Shown piece after piece: positions 1-10,090 of a stretch of 64,000 nucleotides of DNA. Each line of letters starts with the position of its first letter. Position 1 is the stretch's first letter. Origin of the DNA: Rhizobium sp. RCAM05350 (GTDB lineage Bacteria; Pseudomonadota; Alphaproteobacteria; Rhizobiales; Rhizobiaceae). The notes below the pieces were generated by a model, which saw only the letters and a program-made list of their open reading frames with translations, was not told where the DNA came from and made no database searches. The position numbers and the translations under genes were made by a program. Location: contig CP087974.1 of the NCBI GenBank assembly GCA_024426085.1, forward strand, positions 372,001 to 436,000, read 5' to 3'.

Positions 1-348
1 ATGGGAATAGGCCGGGCTTTCGAAACGCTGGGCGGCACGCTGCAGGCGCGCCAGCTCTACAGGCCGGAGATGAAGATGGTCGGCCTCTATCTGGATGATC
101 CGGATCTGGTGGCGGAGGACAAACTGCGCTCGCTTGCCTGCGTGACCGAAGGCGAGCATGTCCCGGCGGAAGCGCCGCTGGTACACCGGCGTCTCGATGG
201 CGGCGAATACGCGGTTCTGCGCCACAAGGGGCCTTATGCCGATATGCACAAGGCCTATCAATGGCTCTATGGCGAATGGCTGCCGAAGTCCGGTCGTGAA
301 GTGCGCGATACGGCGATGTTCGAGGAATATATCAACAACCCGCGCTGA
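1..348 (+). CDS. AraC-type regulator C-terminus / GyrI-like ligand-binding domain (partial)
   Basis: Only the last 115 residues are in the window. They resemble the GyrI-like effector-binding domain found alone or at the C-terminus of AraC-family regulators; the segment with HKGPY followed by a Trp-Leu-Tyr region near the end is typical of that fold. The frame is open to the left edge, so the ATG at base 1 is probably internal and an upstream helix-turn-helix domain is likely missing. It would bind a small hydrophobic ligand in the cytoplasm. The family call is fairly secure; whether it is a regulator or a stand-alone GyrI protein cannot be decided from this part. Confidence 0.65.
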   Translation: MGIGRAFETLGGTLQARQLYRPEMKMVGLYLDDPDLVAEDKLRSLACVTEGEHVPAEAPLVHRRLDGGEYAVLRHKGPYADMHKAYQWLYGEWLPKSGREVRDTAMFEEYINNPR

Positions 349-405
349 GGCCGCTCCAACGGAGCTGCTGACTGACATTTATCTGCCGCTGAAATAGACG
401 GTGAG

Positions 406-447
406 GAGGATCCGGCATGGCAAAAGCAATGCCGGATATCCTATTTT
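406..447 (+). terminator. Terminator-like hairpin after the GyrI-domain gene
   Basis: A perfect 9-bp inverted repeat (410-418 with 429-437, ATCCGGCAT/ATGCCGGAT) is followed by a T-rich stretch. It lies 60 bases after the stop of the upstream plus-strand gene and before the convergent mfppB stop, which suits a Rho-independent terminator. Confidence 0.5.
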
Positions 448-488
448 TATGAGCTGGCTAAGAAAATCTCTGCTAATTGGCCGTAGAG

Positions 489-1262
489 TCACCTTTCGAG
501 GACGCCCCAATGGGCCAAACCCTCCAGCACGCCATCGGCGATAAGGCCTCTAGCGCTGTAAATCTCTGGCCGGTCTTCGGCGATGGCCTTTAGTTCTGCC
601 AGGGCATTGCCGACGACGATGCCACGCACGCCCGGAAGGTCGAACATGCTGCTATCGTTGTTGGTATCGCCGGCGACCACGACATCGTCGTGCGACAGGC
701 CGAGCTGACGGCACAGCCAGGAGAGGGCGGCGCCCTTGTCGACGCCATCGGGCAGGATGTCGAGATCCCGGCTGCTGGAATAGACAAAATGGGCGGCGAT
801 CCCGGCGGTTGCCAGCCTCTCCTCGATATCGGCCAAGGTCGCCGTATCGGCATCGCGCAGATACCAGCTGGATTTCTGCACATGCTGATAGACGTCCGGC
901 TGGGCGGCGATACCCGGTATGCCGGCAAGCGCCTTGGCAATTCTCTGCCGGTCGAAACCCTTTCCGATGGAGCGGGAATAGGCAGCGGCATGGGACGGCT
1001 CATTGTCGTGCTGGAGCATCGTGCCGACGCCGCCGATATATACATCCGGCCTCGGCAGCGCCGTGGTGGCGATAAATGCCTTCTGGTCCTCGATCAGCCG
1101 GCCGCTGTTCAGCACCAGCAGCGGCCGATTGTCCGGGGCAAGGCTTTGCCACGCCTCACAAAACCGCGCCTCCGCCTCCCTGTTTCCTGCGAGCGTACCG
1201 TCGATATCGCTGCAGAACAGCCGGACGCGCCTCAATCTCCGTCCGTCCATGGTTCCGCCCAT
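489..1262 (-). CDS. mfppB: Mannosylfructose-phosphate phosphatase (HAD IIB, sucrose-phosphatase-like)
   Basis: Intact frame of 257 codons; a start at the internal ATG (1250) is also possible. The N-terminus carries the HAD nucleophile motif in FCSDIDGTL, and a late GDTNND segment gives the metal-binding aspartates, as in the sucrose-6-phosphate phosphatase family. It overlaps the 3' end of the glycosyltransferase gene by about 30 bases. In Agrobacterium this gene pair makes mannosylfructose, an osmoprotectant disaccharide: the partner couples GDP-mannose to fructose-6-phosphate and this enzyme removes the phosphate. The assignment relies on the pair; alone it could be called sucrose phosphatase. 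Confidence 0.8.
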   Translation of the reverse strand: MGGTMDGRRLRRVRLFCSDIDGTLAGNREAEARFCEAWQSLAPDNRPLLVLNSGRLIEDQKAFIATTALPRPDVYIGGVGTMLQHDNEPSHAAAYSRSIGKGFDRQRIAKALAGIPGIAAQPDVYQHVQKSSWYLRDADTATLADIEERLATAGIAAHFVYSSSRDLDILPDGVDKGAALSWLCRQLGLSHDDVVVAGDTNNDSSMFDLPGVRGIVVGNALAELKAIAEDRPEIYSARGLIADGVLEGLAHWGVLER

Positions 1263-2577
1263 TCGTTGTCATCGATCGCCTGCGGCATCGGCCGTCCCTC
1301 GACCACACCGATCAATTGCTGGGCAATGCCGGTCCAGGTGAACAGGCTTCGGGCCTTGTGCGCGCCCATGCGTGACAGGCGGCCATAGAGTCGTTCGTGT
1401 TTCAACGGCTTCATCATAGTGATGCCGAGATCATATTTGTCGAAGGGATCGGCAAACAGCGCGTGCCGGCCATAGCTGACGGCGCGGAACAGCCCGCCAT
1501 GGATGGTGATGATGGTGGGAGTGCCGCTCGCCATGGCTTCGATCGCCGTCATGCCGAAGGGTTCATAGCGGCTCGACAGCACGAATATATCGGCAGCGCG
1601 GTAGAAATCGGGCAGATCATCGTCGGCCACGAAGCCGGAAAACACGACCTTGTCGTCGAGCCCCAGCGAGGCGACGCGTTCCTTCAGCTCGGCGAGAATT
1701 CCCGCTTCCTGCGGGTCCATGTTTTCACCGCCGACGGCCAGATGAAGCCGTGCCTCCGGCTCACGCTCGACAAGCACGGAAAACCCGTCAATCAAAAGGT
1801 CATAGCCCTTGTTGGTGGCAAGCCGTCCCATCGCCATCACCACCTTGCCTTCAAAGCCGAAGCGCTGGCGGGCCATGTCGTGGGTTGCCCTGGACACCGG
1901 GAAAAAGCGGTTGTCGTCGTAACCCGGCGGGATCATGTGCACCCGGTCGCGCGGCAGATTGTAGTCGTCGACGAGCATTTCCACCTGAATCGGCGTCGTG
2001 GGCGATCACCATGCTGCAGGAGCGGTAGATGATCAGCTCGTGCTTGATGCGCTCGGAGAAATTGAATTCCTTGTCGAACTCTGCCGCCTTGTCGGGATAA
2101 TCCGTCTCCATCTGGCGCTTCTTCCAGAGACCGAGCGAATGCGGCGTGTGGATATGCGTGACGCCAAGGGCTTCCGACATGCGTTGTCCCACGATTCCGG
2201 CATCCCAGTAGTGGCTATTGATCAGCGTGTAGGTGAAATTGTTCTTGCAGAACGAAACGAACGGCGTTTTCGCACCATTCCATCAGGTGCTTGTAGAGAT
2301 ATTCTTTCGGAATGAAATCACTGCCGCCGCAGGGAATGCGGATGACACGGACGCGGTCATCGACCTCGTCGAATTCCGGCTGATCCTCGAAACGCCGCGT
2401 GTAGATGTCGACCTGGTGGCCTAGAAGCGCCAGCTTGCGGGCGAGTTCAATGACGTAGACGACCTGACCGCCCGTGTCCGCGGCGCCAAGCGGAGGTTCC
2501 GCGGCGACGTAGCCATGCGTTGAAACGAGGGCAATTCGGGGAAGGTGCGAATGGGTCTTTTCAGTGGAAACAGTCAT
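1232..2577 (-). CDS. mfpsA: Mannosylfructose-phosphate synthase (GT4), frame broken twice
   Basis: Three consecutive minus-strand pieces (2577-2215, 2192-1851, 1984-1232) read as one family-4 glycosyltransferase of about 448 residues, related to sucrose-phosphate synthases. Visible are the N-terminal glycine-rich GAADTGGQ segment, INSHYWDAG, HTPHSLG, the GRLATNKGYD nucleotide-sugar region and the SRYEPFGMTAIEAMASG donor-binding motif. The second break needs removal of one base at 2000-2002 (GGG to GG); the first lies near 2246-2270. Followed by overlapping mfppB, as in the known mannosylfructose operon of Agrobacterium. The breaks look like sequence errors because the protein is otherwise complete. 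Confidence 0.82.
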
Positions 2578-2670
2578 TTATTGAGGTTCACGATCTTTTT
2601 GGGAGGTGAAGCATGCAGGGAGCATGCGAGGGTCTCACATCGCGAACGGGCGGGGCGGCAGAAAGTTCCA

Positions 2671-2700
2671 ATAAAAAAACCCGGCACGATGGCCGGGTTT
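2671..2700 (-). terminator. Rho-independent terminator of icd
   Basis: A 9-bp stem (2677-2685 with 2692-2700, AAACCCGGC/GCCGGGTTT) with a 6-base loop is followed on the minus strand by seven T residues, just downstream of the icd stop. Confidence 0.85.
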
Positions 2701-2724
2701 CTGTCTTCACAAAAATGACGTTGC

Positions 2725-3940
2725 TCAGGCAGCCATGGCCTTCTTCAGGTTCTCGTCGATCTTGTCGAGGAAGCCGGTGGTCGAGAGCCACGGCTGGTCG
2801 GGGCCGATCAGCAACGCCAGATCCTTGGTCATGAAGCCGCTCTCGACCGTGTCGACGCAGACCTTTTCCAGCGTGTCGGCGAACTTGGCCAGCTCAGTGT
2901 TGTTGTCCAGCTTGGCGCGGTGGGCAAGGCCACGGGTCCAGGCGAAGATCGAGGCGATCGAGTTGGTCGAGGGTTTCCTCGCCCTTCTGGTGCTGGCGGT
3001 AGTGACGGGTGACCGTGCCGTGGGCGGCTTCGGCTTCGACCGTCTGGCCATCCGGCGTCATCAGAACCGAGGTCATCAGGCCGAGCGAGCCGAACCCTTG
3101 AGCCACGATGTCGGACTGGACGTCGCCGTCATAGTTCTTGCAGGCCCAGACATAACCGCCGGACCATTTCAGCGCCGAAGCAACCATGTCGTCGATCAGG
3201 CGGTGTTCGTACCAGATCTTGGCTTCCTTGAATTTGTCGGCAAATTCGGCGTCGAAGACCTGCTGGAAGATATCCTTGAAGCGGCCGTCATAGACCTTGA
3301 GGATGGTGTTCTTGGTCGACAGATAGACCGGAACGCCGCGCTGCAGGCCGTAGTTCAGCGATGCGCGGGCGAAATCGGTGATCGATTCGTCGAGGTTGTA
3401 CATGCCCATGGCAACACCGGCGGCCGGCGCGTCATAGACTTCATGTTCGATTTCCGTACCGTCCTCGCCGACGAACTTCATCGTCAGCTTGCCCTTGCCG
3501 GGGAACTTGAAGTCGGTGGCGCGGTACTGGTCGCCAAAAGCGTGACGGCCGACGATGATCGGCTTGGTCCAGCCGGGAACCAGGCGCGGCACGTTCTTGC
3601 AGATGATCGGTTCGCGGAAGATGACGCCGCCGAGAATGTTGCGGATCGTGCCGTTCGGCGACTTCCACATCTTCTTCAGGCCGAATTCCTCGACGCGCTG
3701 CTCGTCAGGCGTGATGGTGGCGCACTTGACGCCGACGCCGTGCTTCTTGATGGCGTTGGCAGAATCGATCGTCACCTGATCGTTGGTCGCATCGTGGTTT
3801 TCCATGCCGAGGTCGTAATATTCCAGATCGATATCCAGATAGGGATGGATCAGCTTTTCCTTGATGAACTGCCAGATGATGCGGGTCATTTCATCGCCGT
3901 CGAGCTCGACGACCGGATTGGCGACCTTGATCTTTGTCAT
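2725..3940 (-). CDS. icd: NADP-dependent isocitrate dehydrogenase, frame broken once
   Basis: TCA-cycle enzyme that oxidatively decarboxylates isocitrate to 2-oxoglutarate with NADP. The product begins [20 protein letters not shown] and is the eukaryote-like homodimeric type of about 404 residues seen in rhizobia. The frame is lost at 2972-2974: reading GG instead of GGG on the plus strand restores the continuation through [14 protein letters not shown] to a C-terminal KKAMAA. A terminator follows the stop. Icd is normally single-copy and required for normal growth, so the break is most simply a sequencing error. Confidence 0.93.
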
Positions 3941-3999
3941 GTTGCAAACCTCTGCATGGGGTTGGTTGGAAACGGGATTGCGCCCCTATAGCATCCAGT

Positions 4000-4458
4000 T
4001 CACCACAGGCAAAGGTTTACACGCGCAATTCCGCGTGCGTTTGCGGCCGATTGCAAAACTGCGTTCAGTGGCCCCCGTACGGCGCGCGGAAAATCCGCAG
4101 CGCGGGGCTTTGCATAGCCCTGTTCCTCGCGGACAAGGATGCTTTCAGCATCAAGCGAGGCAATCGACGTGTGGCGATCGGTCGGCACGAGGCCTTCGAC
4201 TTGCAGCGCCAGGTAACGTCCGCAACAGACGCGCAGGAAAGACGTGAAATTTTCCGGCGGATGGCCTTCGCCGAGCGACTCGACGTAGAGCCGGCCGATC
4301 AGGCGGCCAACCGACATGCCGTCGCGGTCACCGATATCATCGAGGATGGACCAGAAGAAGCTTTCAAGACGAATGCTTGTCGCGACCCCGTCGATCCGCA
4401 CCGAGCGGGTCACACTTTGCCAGAGCGCCGGGTCGGCGCCGATGAATAGCCTGCACAT
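4000..4458 (-). CDS. Ribbon-helix-helix domain protein (RHH_4 type)
   Basis: Intact. The ATG at 4458 gives MCRLFIGADP, the usual start of this small alphaproteobacterial family (about 150 residues); the frame is open 12 codons further upstream. The middle part, with TRSVRIDGVATSIRLESFFW and SFLRVCCGRYLA, fits the RHH_4 domain. Some databases mislabel relatives as arylsulfate sulfotransferase-like. Probably a DNA-binding protein of unknown target. It sits alone between icd and the DJ-1 gene, all on the minus strand. Confidence 0.65.
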   Translation of the reverse strand: MCRLFIGADPALWQSVTRSVRIDGVATSIRLESFFWSILDDIGDRDGMSVGRLIGRLYVESLGEGHPPENFTSFLRVCCGRYLALQVEGLVPTDRHTSIASLDAESILVREEQGYAKPRAADFPRAVRGPLNAVLQSAANARGIARVNLCLW

Positions 4459-4522
4459 CCATTCCCTCCCGGAACTCCAGCGTGAAGTGTTCACCCTTCG
4501 GTGTGGTTTGGCAAGTCGGCCG

Positions 4523-5131
4523 TTAGGCGGCGGAGCGCGTCAACGGCGCGTTGTGGCGGATCTCAGTACCGAGCACCGCGAGGAACTGACCGATCCAGGC
4601 GGGGTGGGCAGGCCAGGCGGGGGCCGACACCAGATTGCCGTCGGTAACGGCCTGATCGACCGGGATTTCCGCATAATGGCCGCCTGCAAGCTCGACGTCG
4701 AAACGGCAGGCGGGGTAGGCGGAGCATGTCCTGCCCTTCAGCACGCCGGCTGCCGACAGCAGTTGCGCGCCATGGCAGATCGCCGCTACCGGTTTGCCCG
4801 CGTCGAAGAAGTGACGCACCATGGCGATGACGCTGGCGTCGAGACGCAGATATTCCGGCGCCCGGCCACCGGGAATGACCAGCGCGTCGTAGCTCTCGGC
4901 CTTGGTGTCGGCGAATGTCGCGTTCAGGGTAAAGTTGTGGCCGCGTTTTTCCGAGTAGGTCTGGTCACCCTCGAAATCATGGATGGCCGTGGCGATCTGC
5001 TCGCCGGCCGCCTTGCCCGGGCAGACGGCGTGAACGGTGTGGCCGACGGCGAGCAGCGCCTGGAAGGGCACCATCGTCTCGTAGTCCTCGGTAAAATCGC
5101 CGCAGATCATCAGAATTTTCTTGCCGCCCAT
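4523..5131 (-). CDS. DJ-1/PfpI family protein
   Basis: About 202 residues from the ATG at 5131, which gives [12 protein letters not shown]; a 4-codon longer start at 5143 is possible. The DJ-1/PfpI fold is indicated by the nucleophile-elbow cysteine in [10 protein letters not shown] near residue 120, preceded by ALVIPGG. Members act as glyoxalases, deglycases, proteases or chaperones; the substrate cannot be told here. The acidic residue early in the chain (GDFTEDYE) fits the family's Cys/Glu active site. Confidence 0.8.
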   Translation of the reverse strand: MGGKKILMICGDFTEDYETMVPFQALLAVGHTVHAVCPGKAAGEQIATAIHDFEGDQTYSEKRGHNFTLNATFADTKAESYDALVIPGGRAPEYLRLDASVIAMVRHFFDAGKPVAAICHGAQLLSAAGVLKGRTCSAYPACRFDVELAGGHYAEIPVDQAVTDGNLVSAPAWPAHPAWIGQFLAVLGTEIRHNAPLTRSAA

Positions 5132-5340
5132 CGTATCCTCCATCGGGTTGCGTACACGATCAGGATGCCACGGCGGATCTCTGGCAAGGTATTAGCCGGT
5201 TACTACATTGACGGTCCCTTGAAGATGGTTCGTAAGCCGCATCATTCCGGCCTCGCGTGTCGAAGCGAATTTGATTATGAGCAGACGCAATTCCCTGGCA
5301 CCGGCGGGCCGGTCGCGCATCTGAAATCAGGAGATGATGG

Positions 5341-5868
5341 ATGAAACGGTTCATGCTTGTTGTTCTTGCCTGCGCGGCCTTTTCCCCGGCGCAGGCGGCC
5401 GACCTGGCAGCTCCCGTCAACGAAATCATGCAGGAAGCCGTCCAGGGCTGGGCCGAGGAGGCGCAGCCGGGCGAGGACTATTTCTCCGACGCGCGTCTTG
5501 GTCGGATCTACAGCCAGGATTTCGTAAAGGCGTACCACGAGGCGGCAAAATTTCCTGCCTATGACGAAGGCGATTCGCCCTTCGATTATGATGTCATCGT
5601 CAGCGGTCAGGACAGTTGCACGATCAAGGACCTGTCCGTCACTGCTGGTCCGGAGGCGGATGGCAAAAGCGACGTGAAGGTCACTTTCGACAATACCCAT
5701 TGTTTCGGCGAACGCGCCGCCGACTGGAAACCGAGCGAACTGCATTTCATGCTGATCGAGGAAGGCGGCAAAGCCGTCATCGACGACATCGTCCGTACGG
5801 GTGAATCGGGCTCGCTCAAGGGTGAATTGCAGGCGATTGCCAGCCAGGGTGCCAGCAATCCACAATAG
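5341..5868 (+). CDS. Secreted hypothetical protein with signal peptide
   Basis: Intact, 175 residues. The start has an AGGAG ribosome binding site about 8 bases upstream. Residues 1-19 form a signal peptide (MKRFMLVVLACAAFSPAQA) with an Ala-X-Ala type cleavage site, so the mature protein should be periplasmic. Two cysteines in the mature part (QDSCTIKD and NTHCFGE) could form a disulfide. It resembles DUF3828-like small periplasmic proteins of rhizobia, but I do not recognise a function. The next gene is the RNA methyltransferase on the same strand. Confidence 0.7.
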   Translation: MKRFMLVVLACAAFSPAQAADLAAPVNEIMQEAVQGWAEEAQPGEDYFSDARLGRIYSQDFVKAYHEAAKFPAYDEGDSPFDYDVIVSGQDSCTIKDLSVTAGPEADGKSDVKVTFDNTHCFGERAADWKPSELHFMLIEEGGKAVIDDIVRTGESGSLKGELQAIASQGASNPQ

Positions 5869-5957
5869 GCCGTTGCAGGCCGCGGCTTTCAAAGTCCCTG
5901 CATCTGTGCGAGGAAGCGCCGAAACCCAAACGCTAAAACAGAGACGAAAGCACCGGA

Positions 5958-6769
5958 ATGGCAGGAACGAACAGCGAGCGCGTACTTCTGACTGAAGGGC
6001 CAGCGATCATTCTGGTGCATCCGCAGCTTGGCGAGAACATCGGCATGGTGGCGCGCGCCATGGCCAATTTCGGTCTTTCCGAATTGCGGCTGGTTAGCCC
6101 GCGCGATGGCTGGCCGAGCGAAAAGGCGCGGTCCGCGGCAAGCCGTGCCGATCACGTCATCGATGCGGCCAAGGTCTATGAGACCGTGCCGGAAGCGATC
6201 GCCGACCTGAATTTCGTCTATGCGACGACCGCGCGCGATCGCTATGGCTACAAGCCGGTGCGCTCGCCACTGGTGGCGGCCGAAACGCTGCGCAACCGCT
6301 TCAACATGGGCGAAGCGACCGGCATCCTGTTCGGGCGCGAGCGTACGGGGCTGACCAACGAAGAGGTGGCGCTCGCCGACGAGATCGTCACCTTCCCGGT
6401 CAACCCGGCCTTTGCTTCGCTGAACCTGGCGCAGGCGGTTCTCCTGATGTCCTACGAGTGGCTGAAGACATCCATGGAATCCCGAGAGGAAACCTCCTTT
6501 CAGGCCCTGTCGCAGAACCCGGCGACCAAGGACCAGTTGCAGGGGTTGTTCGATCATGTCGAGGAGGCACTGGAGGCGCGCGGCTACTTCCGGCCGGTCG
6601 CCAAAAAGCCGAAATTGGTCGACAATTTGCGCGCAGTCCTGACCCGCCCCGGCTTTACCCGAATCCGAAATCCGGCTGGTGCGCGGCATCATCTCATCGC
6701 TCGATCGTTTCACCCGCGAGGCGCCGCGTGGTGCCGGAGCGCCGGAAAACTCCGCGCGAAAAAGGTTGA
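5958..6769 (+). CDS. trmJ: SpoU/TrmJ-type tRNA/rRNA 2'-O-methyltransferase, frame broken near its end
   Basis: The SPOUT-class SAM-dependent ribose methyltransferase signature is clear: HPQLGENIGMVARAMANFG at the N-terminus, GILFGRERTGLTNEE in the middle and NPAFASLNLAQAV in the SAM-knot region. TrmJ modifies position 32 of tRNA, but TrmH-like substrates are possible. Reading one base fewer at CCC 6658-6660 restores ESEIRLVRGIISSLDRF, and one fewer in the A-run 6759-6763 gives a stop at 6767-6769 just before murI. Without that correction the gene would run into murI. Confidence 0.82.
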
Positions 6770-6777
6770 CGAACCCG

Positions 6778-7583
6778 GTGACGACAGTTGAGCTGAAGCC
6801 CATCCTCGTTTTCGACAGCGGCATCGGCGGGCTGTCCGTGCTGCTGAAGCGCGCGTGCTGATGCCGGAGCGACATTTCATCTATGTCGCCGATGATGCCG
6901 GTTTTCCCTATGGCGGCTGGGAAGAGGAAGCGCTAAAGGAGCGTGTCATCTCGCTGTTTGCCAAACTGTTGGCTGAGCACGATCCCGAAATCTGCATCAT
7001 CGCCTGCAACACCGCCTTTACGCTGGTCGGCGCCGATCTACGCGCGGCTTTCCCGGATATGCGCTTCGTCGGCACTGTGCCGGCGATCAAGCCGGCGGCG
7101 GAACGGACGCGCTCGGGCCTCGTCTCGGTGTTGGCGACGCCTGGCACCGTCAAGCGCGCCTATACCCACGATCTCATCCAGTCCTTCGCCACGCAATGCC
7201 ATGTGCGCCTCGTTGGTTCGGAAAATCTGGCGCGCATGGCCGAAGCCTATATTCGTGGCGAGCCGATCGACGACACAGCGATTCTCTCCGAGATCGAGCA
7301 GTGTTTTGTCGAGAAGGATGGCCGGAAGACCGATATCGTCGTGCTTGCCTGCACGCATTATCCGTTCATGGCCAATGTCTTCCGCCGCCTTGCACCCTGG
7401 CCGGTGGACTGGCTCGATCCCGCTGAGGCGATTGCCCGGCGGGCACGCAGCCTGGTGCCGCTACCGGATGGTTTTGAGCCTCTAAACGGCATCGATCCGG
7501 CGATCTTCACGTCCGGGCACCCGGACTTTACCACGCGCCGACTGCTGCAGGGATTTGGGCTGACGGTGTCGCAGGCCCTCTGA
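6778..7583 (+). CDS. murI: Glutamate racemase, frame broken near its start
   Basis: Converts L- to D-glutamate for peptidoglycan. Both catalytic cysteines are visible, in IIACNTAFT and VLACTHYPF; the substrate-binding N-terminus is [17 protein letters not shown] start at 6778 is implied, 8 bases after the methyltransferase stop. The frame changes at about 6847-6852 (LLK then RVLMPERHF), where one G appears to be missing. About 268 residues, the family's normal size. An essential enzyme in most bacteria, so a true knockout is unlikely. Confidence 0.9.
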
Positions 7584-7587
7584 CGTG

Positions 7588-8020
7588 ATGCAGATCGTGC
7601 CGATCACGACTGACTTTGAGGGATTCGACGCATTGCAGGGACGTAGGCGTTGCCGAGGGGCAGCGCATGCTTGCCCGGTTGCAGGAAAATTGGGATTCAG
7701 GCCTGAACCGGTTTGGTCGTCCAGGCGAAATCCTTGTCGGTGCGATTGTTGATGGCGACCTTGCCGGCGTTTGCGGCCGCAATGTCGACCCGTTCGCCTG
7801 TAATGCCGTTGCCGGCCGGGTTCGACATCTTTATGTCGCGCCGGCTCATCGAGGCGAGGGGATCGGCAGCCTGCTGGTCCGGTTCATTGCTCGTGACGCG
7901 GCCGATTTTTTCCGGTTTTTGAATACTCGGGCGCCGCCCCCAGCGTTCGAATTCTACGAGCGCCTTGGGTTTTCGCCGGTTCTGGAAAACAGCACAGTCA
8001 CGCACAGGCTTTATTTCTGA
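7588..8020 (+). CDS. GNAT family N-acetyltransferase, frame broken once
   Basis: Starts 5 bases after murI, so it is probably co-transcribed. The acetyl-CoA binding core is recognisable in VRHLYVAPAHRGEGIGSLLVRFIA, followed by FEFYERLGFSPV, typical of GNAT motif B. The N-terminal 17 residues (MQIVPITTDFEGFDAL) are in another frame; deleting the A of CAG at 7636-7638 joins them. About 144 residues. The acetyl acceptor is unknown. Confidence 0.72.
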
Positions 8021-8145
8021 AGATCCGCCGTCTTAGCTGTGGGTTTTGGTGCGATTGGCGCGCAGGACAGGCGGTTTGGTGTTAGGGGTCAACGCTTGCG
8101 GGTTCGTGGCAGCGCATCCGGCATGGCATTTTGAACGAGGTGGAT

Positions 8146-9659
8146 ATGAAAGTCGGCATCGATATGGGGACGGCGTCCGATGGCGCATCCGTTCCGCTCG
8201 ATATCGAGGAGCTTCTGGCGACGCGTCTTTTGGTGCAGGGTAATTCCGGCTCGGGAAAATCGCATCTTTTGCGCCGTTTGCTGGAACAGTCCGCGCCGTG
8301 GGTGCAGCAGTGCATCATCGATCCGGAAGGCGACTTCGTTACGCTCGCCGACAAATTTGGCCATGTGGTGATCGAAGGCGAGCGCACGGAAGCCGAGTTG
8401 ATCGGTATCGCCAGCCGTATCCGTCAGCATCGGGTCTCCTGCGTTCTTTCGCTGGAGGGCCTGGATATCGAGCAGCAGATGCGCAGCGCCGGCATCTTCC
8501 TCAACGCGATGTTCGATGCCGATCGCGACTATTGGTATCCGGTGCTGGTCGTCGTCGATGAAGCGCAGATGTTTGCGCCGTCGGTTGCTGGCGACGTCTC
8601 CGAAGAAGCACGAAAAATCTCGCTGGGCGCGATGACCAACCTGATGTGCCGTGGCCGTAAACGCGGTCTGGCCGGCGTCATTGCCACGCAGCGTCTGGCG
8701 AAGCTTGCCAAGAACGTCGCCGCCGAAGCCTCCAACTTCCTGATGGGCCGGACGTTCCTCGATATCGACATGGCGCGCGCCGCCAGTCTGCTCGGCATGG
8801 ATCGGCGCACCGCCGAGATGTTCCACGACCTGAAGCGCGGCTCGTTCGTGGCGCTCGGCCCGGCTCTGTCGCGGCGTCCGCTGCCGGTGACCATCGGTCA
8901 TGTCGAAACCTCTGCGCGCTCCACCAGCCCGAAACTGACGCCGCTGCCGGAAGCGGTCGCAGATGTCGAAGACCTGATCTTCACGCCGGATCCGGAACGA
9001 ACTGATCCGGCCGATCATGCGCCGTCCCAGTGCCCAGCCACGCCCGGCTACCGATATCCTCGCCGAGCTTTCCCGGCCGCGTCCGGATCCGATCGGGCTT
9101 TCCGAACCGAAGGCGCCGGTGCCGGAAATGCCGGTTCAGGAGCGCGAGGCGTTGCTCGACGGCCTGCTTGCGGAGATTCTCGAACATCCTGATGCGGCGT
9201 TCCGAGCCGATGCCGAGCTGTTCCAGGATTTTCTCGTTCGATGTCGTATCCGCCGCGTTCCCGGCGCGCCGCTGTCGCTGAGTGCTTTCCGCCGCAAGAT
9301 GGCGGTCGCCCGGTCTGGCGTCGATGCCGAGACTGCCACGACCGAAATCTGGGCGTCGGCGCTCAACCTGTCGCGCAATGTCACTGATGATCTGCAGGGT
9401 GTGTTCCTGCTGGTGGCACAGTCTGCCGTTCTGCAATCTGCCATGCCCGTCAGATGCGATGATCGCGCGCGCCTATGGCACGCATTCAGCCCGCCGCGCC
9501 CGCCGTCTGCTCGGCTATTTCGAGGAGCAGGGCCTGATCGTGGTCCACAGCGATCTCTCAGGCAAGCGGATCGTCGCATTTCCGGACCTCGCCTGCGAGA
9601 CGGCACCCGGTGCCGCGGATGCTGCTTTACGACGACGCTGGCAGCCGCAGTGCGGCTGA
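8146..9659 (+). CDS. HerA-like ATP-binding protein, frame broken twice
   Basis: An ATPase of the HerA/FtsK superfamily. The Walker A is GNSGSGKSHLLRR near residue 31; the Walker B is LVVVDEAQMFAP near 140; IATQRLAKL resembles the sensor region of HerA-type translocases. The C-terminal part includes a helical, HTH-like region (ARAYGTHSARRARRLLGYF). The ATG at 8146 has a GAGG site 7 bases upstream; a TTG at 8131 is an alternative. Frame changes fall at about 8994-9001 and at CCC 9445-9447. Total about 500 residues. No NurA nuclease is adjacent, so its partner is unknown. Confidence 0.7.
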
Positions 9660-9687
9660 ATAACAGCGTAGGCGTGCGCCCGAGGTG

Positions 9688-10022
9688 TCAGACCCAGGTC
9701 TGGATGACGCTCCGAGGCGTGAATGCAGGTAAGTTCGAGCCTGTCCGGCCCTGTGTTGACGAAACGGTGCGGTATTTCCGCATTGACCACAATGATATCG
9801 CCCACATTGGCGTCGAGCGTTTCAGAGCCCGACGGTGAATTGCGCATGACCGGACCGGACGATCCAGGTTTCGCTATAGGGATGCGTGTGCAGCGCCGGC
9901 CCCTGGCCGGGTTCGTTGTCGATCAGGAAAAGTGAAATCGGCGTGCCGTACTGCGCGCCCTCGAACAGGATGGTTCTGTTCGGCCGCTGGTCCTGCTCGG
10001 CGCGGGGAATGACATGAAACAT
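9688..10022 (-). CDS. Small cupin-domain protein, frame broken twice
   Basis: Single-domain cupin of about 111 residues. Motif 1 is visible in ALHTHPYSETWIV (two His and Glu metal ligands) and motif 2 in NAEIPHRFVNTG. Reading GG for GGG (CCC at 9828-9830 on the plus strand) and correcting one base near 9700-9712 gives an uninterrupted protein ending VIQTWV with a stop at 9688. It is transcribed divergently from a MarR-type regulator with palindromes between them, which suggests repression by that regulator. Ligand or enzymatic role unknown. Confidence 0.72.
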
Positions 10023-10067
10023 GCTGGCCTCCGTTTTGCGGTCTGTTGAATTGGGGCAAAAGGCTAT

Positions 10068-10087
10068 ATATCTTCGTAGGAAGATAT
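10068..10087. promoter_or_regulatory. Perfect palindrome, likely operator (site 1)
   Basis: ATATCTTC-GTAG-GAAGATAT, an exact 8-bp inverted repeat in the divergent region between the cupin gene and marR. It shares the core ATCTT/AAGAT with the longer palindrome just to its right. Typical size and placement for a MarR-family dimer site. Confidence 0.7.
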
Positions 10088-10090
10088 TAT

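Noticed and set aside
2735-3991. A 418-codon open frame on the plus strand opposite icd
   Set aside because: It is the GC-driven antisense shadow of icd: it has no recognisable domains or ribosome binding site, while the opposite strand encodes a textbook isocitrate dehydrogenase.
6679-6861. Read-through from the methyltransferase into murI
   Set aside because: One A too many in 6759-6763 hides the methyltransferase stop; separate genes are the norm and a GTG start for MurI is present.
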